A stretch of DNA of 64,000 bases from Sphagnum magellanicum. Its lineage: Eukaryota > Streptophyta > Sphagnopsida > Sphagnales > Sphagnaceae. The stretch's first letter is position 1; each line of letters starts with the position of its first letter. Under the pieces are notes generated by a model. It was not told the DNA's origin, did no database searches, and saw only the letters and a list, made by a program, of their open reading frames with translations. Location of the stretch: assembly GCA_021904315.1 (NCBI GenBank), contig CM038919.1:2728001-2792000 (forward strand), in the 5' to 3' direction. The translations under genes and the position numbers were made by a program. This document shows positions 22,640 to 33,715 of this stretch, one piece after another.

Positions 22640-23700
22640 AAAGGATACCCTTTTTTCTAGAACTTGGTTGTACCTAGGCCTACAGAACGTAAAATGTTGA
22701 TTGAAAAAATACATGAAGAATTTGGACATTTTGGGGCAATGTAGACACTTGCTAAGGTAAAAAAAAGGTTTTTTTAGCATGACATAACTGAGGCTATCAA
22801 GAAATTCATCAGGGCTTGTGAAAAGTGTCAACTAACCAGGCAATCTGGAAACATGAGATCTAGCATTGAAAAGATGAAGAGTATTCCCATATGTGATTTG
22901 TTTTATTGTGTTGCACTGGACACTACCGGGCCATTGCCAGAAACAACCAATGGCAATAAGTATGTGCTTGTTGCTATTGACCATTATTCTAAATGGTGTG
23001 AAGCATGACCTATTAAGGAACATGATGCTTACACTATTACTAAGTTTTTGGAGGATGAAGTCATTTGCAAGTATGGAGTGCCTAAATATATTTTAACAGA
23101 TAATGGTAGTGAGTGGATGAAGGAATTTGCTGAAATTTGTTAGAATTATGGCATCACACATCAATTTACAACCCATGTTTGTCCTCAATGTGATGGTATG
23201 GTGGAATGTCTAATAAAGACCATCAAACATGGATTCATGGTTATGGCTGTTACCAACATACATGATTGGGATTTACTCCTATCAAGAATATTCTTTGGAT
23301 ACTGATGTGGCATCCAAGCTAACACAAAATATTCTCCTTTCATGGTGTTCACTAATCATACACCAAGAATCACCATTGATAACAGCTTTAGTGGTTTGTG
23401 TGATGTGTTTAATGAACAGGAAAATCCTGAAGTCATAGCAGAACAAATGATTCGTAAAATGCGGTTAATTACAAGTGTGCATAAAACTTTGTTGGAAATG
23501 TGGAGCATGCACAGAGGAGACAAAGGAAGGTGTATGTAGTTAAAAAAGGGTTGCAAACCTTTGAAGGCTTCACAAAAAATGCCAAAGTCAAGATGTGCAA
23601 ACTTGGAAAGAAAAGATCATTGTTCAGTAATTGGGAAGGGCCATATTTCTTTGTTGAGTGCAAAGGGATTTCAGGAACAAGATCATGGTAGTAGAATGTG
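22640..23700 (+). pseudogene. integrase part of pol
   Basis: The zinc-binding end shows CEKC at 22817-22828. The catalytic core has Asp in LDTTGP (22919), Asp in TDNG (23099) and Glu in GMVE (23204), 35 codons after the second Asp and one fewer than in typical relatives. Stops at 23006 (TGA) and 23141 (TAG) break the core. A GPY/F-like WEGPYFF lies near 23632-23652. Confidence 0.87.
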
Positions 23701-23806
23701 TATTCTCAAGGATTTCAAAGGATAGTGTTAGGAACAGTCAAGGAAGGATTTGCAATTGTATTTGTCTATAGAGTAATGCCTGATCTATGAGGACATATAT
23801 TTATTT

Positions 23807-23817
23807 GGAAGGAGTGG
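23807..23817 (+). other. polypurine tract
   Basis: GGAAGGAGTGG immediately precedes TGACACTTGTCACC, the likely first bases of the 3' LTR. It would prime plus-strand DNA synthesis. One pyrimidine interrupts it. Confidence 0.6.
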
Positions 23818-24893
23818 TGACACTTGTCACCTAAAAACAATGTTAGATGTTTTATGTGGATGAAGGCTACAAACCCTAATTCAGCTTGGTGGTTGAACTA
23901 CTGGCGGTGCGATGATTTAATAATGCCAAAAAATTTGTTTATGATGTGTATTTGTATTTGGTGTGTTTTGTTGCTTTGTAGGTTATGACGAAAGGAACTT
24001 GGTGAGTTATATTATGTGATGGAGTGCAATCCTAGCTGCTCAATGAAAAATTTTCATGAGTTTTGTGAATCACGGTTTTACAAGGAGATTGGCAGGAAGA
24101 TTTTTTGGGAGTGAAAGGATGAAGTTATGAGGAGTATATTTGATGCAGGCTGAGGAAGTGAAAGTAAGCTTTTTGGTGATGAAGAAAAGTTAACTAGACT
24201 TTCTAAAGACTAGAAGTCTGTGTAGGATTTGGATTTTGGGAGTGGTAATTAGTTAAAAATAAAACTTTATTAGGACTATTAGATCAAAAGAACCTTGATG
24301 ATTGAATTTCCATTGTGCCAAGAGTCAGGAAAAGGTCTAGAGGTCTAGTATGTTTTTTTTCTATAGGGACCAACACAAGGGAGATGATGAGCGTGTCAAG
24401 GATTTCTGGAGTGGTTGTGTGGTAGCTCATGTGTGATAACTTTGGGGATCTTGAGATGATGAGTGTGCAATCTCTTCCATCCTAAGGAGAGAGTACTTGC
24501 TGCATTTGTGGGAGCTCTAGGGTTTTTGGGAAGGGGATACTGGAGAATATAATATATTATCGTGACTGATCTTGCCCAAAATCTCTATTTGGTTTTTGAA
24601 AGGAATCATGTGAAATTGTGAGTTGGTTTCTATGGGGTTTTTGTTCTTGGGTATGAGCTGCCACTCCTATGAAACAACTTGTTGACTCTTAGAAAGAAAA
24701 TCAAGAATGAAACTGATCCTTTGTGGTCCATAGAAATAAGATGACAGAATGTAGATGTTTGCAAGGGTTTTGATGAAGAAGTAATACTTGAAGTAGATTT
24801 GTTCATCTCTGTAAAACCTTAGCAATACACACCAATCTCTATATGTTCGGCAGTTGGGATTCATACAATGGAAAAAGTATTTCCCCTTTCTTT
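23818..24893 (+). repeat. 3' LTR
   Basis: The right LTR begins TGACACTTGTCACC after the polypurine tract and matches the 5' LTR to TTCCCCTTTCTTT at 24893. Differences from the 5' LTR are frequent and many are transitions, in keeping with an old insertion in methylated DNA. Confidence 0.82.
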
Positions 24894-25040
24894 TTGATGA
24901 CGATAATCACAATTAAAAACACAATTTTTTTGGGCATCAAAACCACCATATCAAATAAGTTAGTCATTTTTATTGTTGACCTAAAGGAAGGGGGATATTG
25001 TTCCATCATAACCATATTTAAACACTAGTAAATAATAATA

Positions 25041-25211
25041 TTGTAGTAATTTGGCAACTTTGACACACGTTTGTAGAATTTAATTAATTAATTTTGATAT
25101 TTTAATTTTAACAAATGAAATATTCTTGAAAATTCAAATTCTTTGGAAAAAAATCCAAAATTTTAAAATTTTATGGAATTAGTATAATTAATGTCAAAGC
25201 TACCAGGGTGG
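25041..25211. mobile_element. MITE family copy A
   Basis: The left end (GTAATTTGGCAACTTTGACA) and the right end (TGTCAAAGCTACCAGGG, read in reverse complement) are inverted repeats. The interior is AT-rich and resembles the interior of copies at 39626-39868, 40398-40650 and 51676-51874, in reverse orientation to the copy at 39626. It does not code. Confidence 0.55.
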
Positions 25212-27060
25212 TGTTATGGTAAAATCAAATCAAGTAATAACTATGTTAAAAATTGTGACTCAAACTATTTAGTAGCAAGTGATGGTATTGCTTACGAATA
25301 AAAATTCTTCTTCCAACCTTAGAACTAAAAGCACTAGCCTTTCATGTTGAATGTCCAACAACTCCCACAAGTATCTTTATCCAATTAATAACAATCTCAC
25401 ACCTTTTTGTTTGCAATTTTAACTTGTTAAAACTTCTCAAGTGGCACCTTTTATTTGAACATATATTTAATATTTACCACATTTAACATGGAATGTTAAG
25501 TACTCCCTCCTCCCCACTCAAAAACATTAAAAAATGGATTACAAAAAATGAAAAACTATTTAAATCTTGCCATCGAGGCCAATCATTACAGTTGGCCATT
25601 CAATAACAATCATTTCTAATTGTTGGGACCTTTGCAAGGGGTTTTTTAACTACATGTTTTGCCATGTGCAAACATAATAAAAGGAGTTATAGAGGTTGTG
25701 GACAATGCTTAAAAACTATACCCCTTATATTTTTTAAATCACAAGGGAAATATAATTATTTGGATTGTCAAAAATATTATTGGAATAAGTTGCATTACTT
25801 GTAAAGTTTCAATACTCAAAATTTGATGCAAATTGATGATGTTTCAAAAGTTCTTTTGCATGTTTAAAATTTCAAAGATTTATTGTAAATAATCTCTTAT
25901 TATTATCATTTTGCTTCAAATGTCCTTTCTTCATATAAATGTGGTGCATTCCTTTTTAAATTTGTACTCCATCCTAATATTGATGATTTTTTAGAAAATA
26001 AAAGATAAAGTTGGTGAAATTTTTGTTTATAACACATTTTGGCGCTTTTGATTCAAATGTGCTTTTGGCCTTGAAAATTATGAACTATTTTACCACCTTT
26101 TTAATCCAAACGTTTTCTATATATGTGATTACATTATTAATGTTGAACATGATTTTATAACCATTTTGAACTACTTCTATTTCATTTATTGTAATTTCCA
26201 ACCTTTAGAAATTTAGCTTTAGATTTTTTTGTGGTGATATTCCATAGGTTTCATCTTGCAACTTATCTACACCTATGACATTTAAACATTTCAATATGTT
26301 TGTACGAACTTGTTTAATAATAAACATGACAACTTGACAATGTTAGTTTTTCCTCATAATCATGGATGACCATTTTTGTTGAAATGTACATTGATTTTTC
26401 TAAAACATTTGAACCTTCATAAATAAAAAATTATTGTATGTGAAATAATTTCAAATAAACCTATGATTTCAAATGTGCCTTATAACATTCACTTTTTTTA
26501 TTTATGTTAGATTCATTGTGACCAATAGAGATTACAACTTGGATAAAGATTTACATGCTACCTACTTCATGATATTTAATAATCTTATTTTCGTCAATGG
26601 GTATTGTGAGGAATTCTTGCACACCTTCACCATTAAGATATGAACTCACAAAAAAACCAATTGGAAGTGGAACTACTATGTAGTTGTAGTCTAACAAGTA
26701 AGGTGGTTCAAGGTAAGTAATGAAATTCACTAAAGATCTAATGCATTGTGTTCAATTTGAAGATACAAAGACATTGTGAGATAATCGTAATTCACCATGA
26801 TGGAATATGAAGGAGCCATATGTTGATGTTCAATCCAATGTCACGCTTGATGGTTGGAACCCTTCTGTTCCATTTGTCATAACATCTACATATAACCTTC
26901 TAATCTAACATGCATTGAAATTTTGGAAAGCTAATATAAAAGGAGCCATATTACAAAATCTCGTAAGTTTTAATTTTAATTTTAATTTTAATTTTTTGAT
27001 CAAGAGTTAAGCTTTGAACTAGAAACCACTTTGCTTAAATTGAAGGAAAAAAACAGACAA
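25212..27060. other. gene-free AT-rich DNA
   Basis: The stretch is strongly AT-rich, with only short frames lacking motifs. A run of (TTTTAA)n-like units lies near 26970. No feature is supported. Confidence 0.5.
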
Positions 27061-27440
27061 TTCAACCCCCTCTACTTCCAACAAGTGTAACTCCTTTACA
27101 ACAACTCCGATGATGCTAAAATTTGAGGAGAACCTTTTACACCTTTCAAACTAAGACTGATTTAAATTTGACACAAATCCAACGGTGGATTTGGGAGGAA
27201 CAATTAATTGAAATAAAAATCCAGAGGCTTTGTCATGGAAATCCTTCCATGAACTCCACTACAACACCCTTTACTTCCAATTAGTGTAGTTCCCTGACAG
27301 CAAACCCGATGATGCTGAAATTTGGGAAGAACTTCTACACGTTCCAAACTAAAACTAAATTTCATTTTGACATAAATCCAACGGTGGATTTGGGAGGAAC
27401 AATTAATTGAACAAAAAATCTAGAGGCTTTGCTACAAGTA
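27061..27440. repeat. two-copy direct repeat, period 199 bp
   Basis: CCAACGGTGGATTTGGGAGG occurs at 27179 and again at 27378. The surrounding sequence (CTTCCAA ... AGTGTA, CCGATGATGCT, AATTTG) is shared as well, so a block of about 199 bases is duplicated in tandem with many differences. It is probably a transposon-derived duplication, and no protein is apparent. Confidence 0.65.
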
Positions 27441-28334
27441 CTTGTTACACACAACTTCCTTCCATGTTTGATTCTTGCACACACCTTTTCCATGAACACC
27501 TCTTCACACATAAGAACAAAAAAAAATTTCTTCACATTTCCTCCTCCTCTTTCTTCTTTTTCACATACACACAATACCCTTTTCCTTGGTAAACCTCCAT
27601 GACGTTCCTTGAGCTTGTTCCCCTTGTCCAATGAAAGCTTTGAAATCCTTTGCTCCAATCAATGGCCTCTTCATCCTTCTAGAGCCAATGAGAATTGAGA
27701 ATAAATTGTCATCCAATTGAGTTTAAGATGAGAATTCTTGGGCCCAATGAGATACAAGAAATATTCCATCCTCCAATCAAATATGATGATAATCCTCATG
27801 ACTAATGGGATTAGAGGATTCATCCCTTCCCTTATCTTGGATATCTTGATGAGGTCTCTTGAGTTTGATCCTTATCATATCCGTCCGTTAACCTTCACAT
27901 CCTACTTCTTCATCCTAATTACTTCAAGTAACTAACTACTATGATAGTTTATTGGTAGTAACAGTAATGTCCTTGAATTCTTACTTGACTAATTCAATGG
28001 TTGAACTAACATCCCCGTGTACCATTTATTTTTTTGATATCCCCTACCTATTTATTTTACCATGCACTAGTTAACTATGTAGTACATAGTAAATTGGAAG
28101 TAAAATTTGCATCACAAAAAACCCCCACATACTTTTAGATCCGTCGTCGAAACTAAGGTTTGATGAATCCATTAGATCTAGGATGTTCGAGTTTTCATGA
28201 GGTTCCGCCATCACTCCCACACCTTACGCCTACCCTAATTTGTTAATTTAAAAGGCCTCGACCCCTTCTGAATGCAAGTACCACATTGTTTGTATTACCT
28301 TCTTGGTTTTTGTTGATGTAGGTGAGAATTAGTC
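27441..28334. other. gene-free spacer
   Basis: No gene is recognised. The last 200 bases before 28335 are less AT-rich and end in TTTTTGTTGATGTAG, which resembles a splice acceptor, so they may belong with the broken frame that follows. Confidence 0.4.
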
Positions 28335-28748
28335 ATGGCAGATGATGTCGCTACGCCTTCAAATCCTCCAGTTACACCAGTAGAATAGGAAGAGTTTGAA
28401 GAATCACCGTTCGACGTGATTGTTTTTCAACGGCTGCGCGAAGAAGAACTGCCCAGGCGAGTGGTGCGCACTCGAGTCGATCGTTCGGCATGGGATCGTT
28501 AATTGTCTCCTAACCCACATGCTTTAACAATCTATTTAGAATTCGTTCTTGCTCGTGGAGCCACGCCAAAAAGGTTTGAAGAATGTCAATGCGAAGATGA
28601 TGATGTCCGTCTCCATTGTCAAACATGGGTTCCCGGTGATGGCCATTATTGTTGGCTACAAGGGCCAATCAACCCCCTTCCCATGGAGCACCGAGCCGAG
28701 TACTTCGCTCACATCATTTGTCGCATTCTAGATTTTTTGCAATTGTGA
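28335..28748 (+). pseudogene. broken reading frame, unknown protein
   Basis: One frame runs from an ATG at 28335 to a TGA at 28746-28748. It is interrupted only by TAG at 28386 and TAA at 28500, for 137 codons in all. Base composition is clearly richer in C and G than the flanks, and codons look like real coding sequence. Visible features are an acidic start, a basic segment (RRVVRTRVDRSAWDR), a cysteine- and acid-rich segment (ECQCEDDDVRLHCQTW) and a hydrophobic end (AHIICRILDFLQL). I do not recognise the family. Both stops could come from CAG and CAA by one C-to-T change. It could be an old transposon gag-like frame or a decayed host gene. Confidence 0.5.
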
Positions 28749-31700
28749 TCTATGCTTTAAGTCGGTTATAAAGTTATAATTCACCTGAGGCTACTTAGAC
28801 GGAAATGTTAATACTTAAATTTGATTTGATTTGATTTGATTTTATTTAAAAGTCTGATAGAAGTGAACTAAATAAAGATGTATTAAGACTACATCCTAAA
28901 AATCTTATAAGTACATCATTAGTGCTTGAAGATTCTTCTACAGACTAATTTAACCTTGTCATGGCGAAATGCTATTGTTAATTATGGGCTTGTATTCCCT
29001 ATATATCAATAAATCACATCTAATTCTACATCCCCTTTCCCTTCTCTATAACATAAAAGGGATAATGTACTTTAAAAGGTTTACTAGGTGTTTAATTGAT
29101 TAAGCGCTACATCAACTGAAATAAAGAAGTATTATATGCCTAGAAATATCATAAAAGCTTATTCAATTATTAATAATCACTACTTGAAGGCTTATAAACA
29201 TTCAAATCATTAGTACTAAAAAAAATTACAGAACTAAAGCTTAACTAATTATTGAGCTATAATCCATGGCTCACAGGTATGTTCTAACCAAGTGGAAGTA
29301 TAATGCATTATCAACAATCAAGCATTGAGATAAGCACACCATGTTGAATGGTTTCACATGTGAGATTTTTAAATGAAAACTATGTGCGACAAAAAAAACA
29401 ACCCAAAAGCTAAAGTGACTCAATCTTATTATGATGTGAAGGAATATACGCTATAGAACTAGCAAAATATAAATCTTTAGAGTTCCATGTGAAGTATCAA
29501 ATCCAAAATCATCACTAAATAATTCAATGTTCAACATCTTCATTCAAAATTGGTTAAACCAAAATAATGGAAAAATTGTCATTGCGCAGTGGTGGCCATA
29601 AGTTATTTTATAACTTGTGTTAATGACTACAACCCCATTTCTACATTCCCTCTTACAACATTCTCTAGTTTGGATTTTGGTCACAAGAACAAAGGTTAAA
29701 GTTTTATGGATGAAATATTGGATGCACAATATCCATCCAAACACCAACATTCATGTAGACCAACATATTAGGATGCAATTTAAACTCTTAAAGAGATGAA
29801 ACATCAATAGATGTTATGATAAAATTGAAAATTTGACATATGAATTCATATTGGCATATTCACCTCAAAGACACAAGATGTGGAAGTCATCATTTCCTTC
29901 ACATAGGCCAACTTGATTATTCTAAAAGATTCGAACCGTCCTGTCAAATTTGCAACACAAAAAACTACATACAAAATTTATTAAATTTAAATAAAATGTG
30001 AAAGAGTCAAGAAAATTGTCCATTCACATTTTTAATGGCAACATAGCAAACCATTTTGTGCCACTTGGGTAAGGAGGCCTCCCACCAAAACCTACAGGTC
30101 AATGACACATACCCATGAGTTAACACAAATGTTTGGCAGAGTTGTGCTTTTAATGAATTGTTTAGAAGTCATACAATATCTCCCCCACAACCCCCACCTT
30201 TCTATATTCCTACAACCTCCACCAAACTTTCAGTCATGCACATTTTATTGAAATGGGCAAAATGGGATTACACTGAGTTAATATCCAAGGCTCCCTTTTG
30301 AACTAGTAGTAATATTAGGAGCTTTGATTTGCAAATGTGGACTATTGTTTTAGATGTTTAACAATAATCATGACTCAACTCCATTTTATTGTGCATTTAA
30401 TATTGGGTTCAAGTCCCCATTTACTATTGAGCAAATCCTTCAAACTATAAATATCTGTTGTAATTGTATTACGCTGTTTTAAATGTGATTTATTTCAAAT
30501 AGAACTCATTCACACAAGCTTTGCACTCCACCAAAGCAAAGGAGTAGAACTTGAAAACAAGTACGGGAGCTAGGTACAACTAGGCACCATTGGAGCAAAG
30601 ACGTTTGTTAAAAGGGAATGAACTTGTGTTCTAAAAAGGAGAAACACATACATTCCCACGTTTGTGTCGTTTCATGTCATATAGTTTTCATTCAAATGGT
30701 CCTATTGTTGAATTGAAATACTGAAAAACCATTGAAAGAAAGATGAATTCAAAATTTACAACAATGCGTTGTTCACTTTCACTCGCCTCAATGAAACAAA
30801 ATTTACACATTGTGGTCTAGTTCTCCATCTGAAGCTTGAAAGAATCACAAGGAGATCACATCCTCACTTTAAAAACATATCAAACTTGCCTGCTAGAAAA
30901 TGCCTTGACACAATAAAAACATGATAAAATTGAGATTGGTGTAGCACCGTTCATAGCTTTGTATGCTTGCACACTCCTAGTCAATTAGACAAAGCAATTA
31001 GTAACGACTATGCATTGTGAACAATATATCAAGGCCTATTAGCATATCATGTAAAGAATGAAGAGACTCAAGCAATTAGAGAGATCAGGTATGATCACAT
31101 GTTCATTTGCCACTTAGCAGGATCATATTTGTCCCAAAACAAACAAATGTTCTAGTAGGCACATGCACAGGACTATTCAAAACAAAATCATTCTCGCTAG
31201 CTTTCGCTTGAGATACAAGTTTGCAACATGCAACAACAGACCTACCACTTATTAGACTTGGGAAATTGAGGTCATTGGATTCTTTGAAAAGTTAAAACAA
31301 GTATTTGCAGCCCTTTGCACTCTTTGCAAGAGCGGTGGCACAAAAATAAGGTCACTTGAGAGTTCCCCTCCTTGTGTCAAAATCAGCACACAGCACCTAT
31401 CAATGCATTGAGCTTCTCTCTTCCCCCAGCCACCCTGCCCCCAGAAAATAGAAGAAAGATGAATGGTTAGTACTCAAAGAAACTGGGTGAGATGTATTGA
31501 CCATATTTGGTGTTGCAGTCAATTGCATCATTACCATTCTGCTAAAATGTCTATCAATGCTATACAGAAAACAAGCAGCTCCTATACTGATGCAAAGTCT
31601 CTTCCCTTTGGACAGAGCTGTAAACAAAATATTTCGTGTATGCAATTTGTTTTGATAGAATTTCACAAAAGCATAAGGTAATCAACAATAGGAAATGGCC

Positions 31701-32670
31701 CAAACCTGTAGAACTTTGTGGCAATCTGCAGATGCTACAAACATGATTCCAAGTAAGGTGTACACTGTCAGTTCAAAATGCTAGATACCAATGCAACATG
31801 AATCAGTTGAAAGCTAATGAACCTTGAATGTTGTTCACATCATGTCTGCCTACTATTGATGGGCCGCTTTCTGTTTCTCATCAGCAAAGGGTTCAAAGGT
31901 TCATGAGGTGCCTAGTGCTTGGCTTGGTTGGTTCCAGAACAGTGGAGAAATGATACAACCATTATAAAATATAAGTGGATGCATCATGCCAGACCGTGAG
32001 AAGAAGTGTCCAGAGGGGAATGAACTTCATTCTCTGCAACCCTAACAAGCACAGAGGCCCAACTAGAGTGGGTCTTTACTGTTCCAAAGCTCTAAATCTA
32101 CACTACTTATGTTTGGTAATTGAATTCTACTTTGCCATGCAATAACCTCCCATCAAATAGACAACCATGTCACAATTGACATGCACTGCATGTTTCATAG
32201 GAATTTAAGTAACCAACTGATGTGTGGTATTATACACTTTTACCTCTAGTTTATAATCAAGTTTTTGTGCCATGAGAAAGGAAGTGGGTGTCAAGACACC
32301 CATTGGCCTTCAGCAGTCCAACATCTGGAGCTATTCACAAATGGATAATACACTACAGATCAGAAGACTGAAGGTTCAAGGAGCTCATCTCTTTCTCCTG
32401 AAAAATTGCATACTGAGAAAATTGTTGCATTAACTTAGCAGCATCATTCTATCAAGCAAACAAGCGAGCATCAAACTTACTTGCTTGCTTTATGCTAAGG
32501 GACTTGAATCAAGTTAATTAACCTGGAGGCCCAAGTTGATTGCATCAAACTATCACAACTAATAGCCTCCATTTTGCAAGTAGATTATTCTTCATAAAGC
32601 ACTAGGAATTTTTTCCTAATTTGCCAAAATAAGGCACCTTATGTTTGCAAATATGCCTCCTAGAAAAGAG
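28749..32670. other. gene-free AT-rich DNA
   Basis: About 3.9 kb holds no convincing gene, RNA or long repeat. The short frames (for example 29544-29799 and 31400-31681) occur on both strands and lack motifs. Confidence 0.5.
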
Positions 32671-32760
32671 GACAGATCTTACACCTGCTTATAGGTGTAA
32701 GAAGATCCCTCCCACTCTTAAGTAGTAGGCATAAGAACTTTACCCTCCTACACCTTGCGA
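32670..32760. repeat. hairpin-containing dispersed repeat
   Basis: GATCTTACACCT at 32675-32686 pairs with AGGTGTAAGAAGATC at 32693-32707 (two-base bulge, six-base loop). The following CCCTCCCACTCTTAAGTAGT and GGCATAAGAAC are found in reverse complement near 54545-54600 and in part near 100-175. This points to a dispersed small element. Confidence 0.55.
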
Positions 32761-33715
32761 TCTCTGTCTGTTCAAACATGGGGGAAACAACACAATTGAA
32801 AGTACATTCTAGATAGTCACATGCCAGAAGCATCCAGTTTGGTGTGCATTAACTTACTGATTTGGAATATTGAACATCTTCACACAGCAGACAAAAAACA
32901 CTCGTTCATCAGTCTTCAAAAAGGCACAACAAAAATCTTCCAAAAAACTGCTGCATCTGCTAAAAGAGTGGTTCCAAAATATATGCACAAAAACTGTGCA
33001 GCTCTCACAATGTTGCTACACTTTGCTGCTTCCACTCTTGTTCCATTCCTCTAACCTTGTCCTTCACCCTAATTTTCTTTCCACCAAAAAAAATTTGAGT
33101 CCAAACATTGGCAGCTGCTGACAAAAAGATGGAAGAGATCATTCTCAGTGATTCTCTGGACCTTACCTGTTGAATAGACAATGCAGTGTCAATCCCAAGA
33201 TGGCACCTACTTTAAAATACTCCAGCTCAATTGATTGAGTTGCAGAGTAGAGAGGTATGAAGCTCCAGCTTGTACCATGTGGATCAAAACAGTCATGTTG
33301 GTAGAAGAGGGTAAATGAATGTAGAGCAAATGTACATGATTCATGACTTCAAAGAATTCAATAGCTAAAATAGCCCATCAGAACTCTGAAGGTAATGCAC
33401 CAAGCTCCATCACTTCAAAAGAAGCTCCACTTTCTCCTGAAATGCTGTCTCAGTGGAAGGACAAATCAGCAACAGCTGAAGATTCAAGTGATCAACAACC
33501 ACATCAAGAAAGAGTATTAGATACTACAGAAAACTCTAAGAGGAGACACTGACCAAGAAATTTATGCATATCTGCATGAAAAAGCATCAAAGCAATTACA
33601 CAAATTTGAGAATCAGGCAACAGTACAAATTTGCAAGATGTGCCTTAGCAAAGTAAGTAGGCATAGTTCAAAAATGGAAAGGAAAAAGATGCATAGAGAC
33701 AAGAAGGGAGAACCT
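32761..33715. other. SCL3 3' flank
   Basis: This lies downstream of the SCL3-type gene on the - strand and probably contains its 3' untranslated region. The + strand frames at 32821-33121 and 33343-33552 are low in complexity and show no domain. Confidence 0.45.

Larger units (their letters stand above)
16364..24893 (+). mobile_element. Ty3/gypsy LTR retrotransposon, inactive
   Basis: Two long direct repeats of about 1.07 kb flank a 6.4-kb interior with the order primer-binding site, upstream coding-like region, gag, protease, reverse transcriptase, RNase H and integrase on the + strand. That order and the GPY/F-type motif after the integrase (WEGPYFF near 23632-23652) place it in Ty3/gypsy. 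Reading frames carry many stop codons and at least one frameshift near 20875, so the copy cannot make its proteins. The LTRs differ visibly at many positions, which suggests an old insertion. A five-base target-site duplication could not be recognised. It lies 1.4 kb downstream of the POP stop codon, in the same orientation. No chromodomain was seen after the integrase. Confidence 0.92.

Noticed and set aside
16359-24898. possible target-site duplication GATAG / GATGA around the retrotransposon
   Set aside because: Only the first three of five bases match and the element ends are uncertain, so it is not reported as a duplication.
30395-30425. GGGTTCAAGTCCCC resembling a tRNA T-arm
   Set aside because: No matching A box, acceptor stem or anticodon arm could be placed around it.
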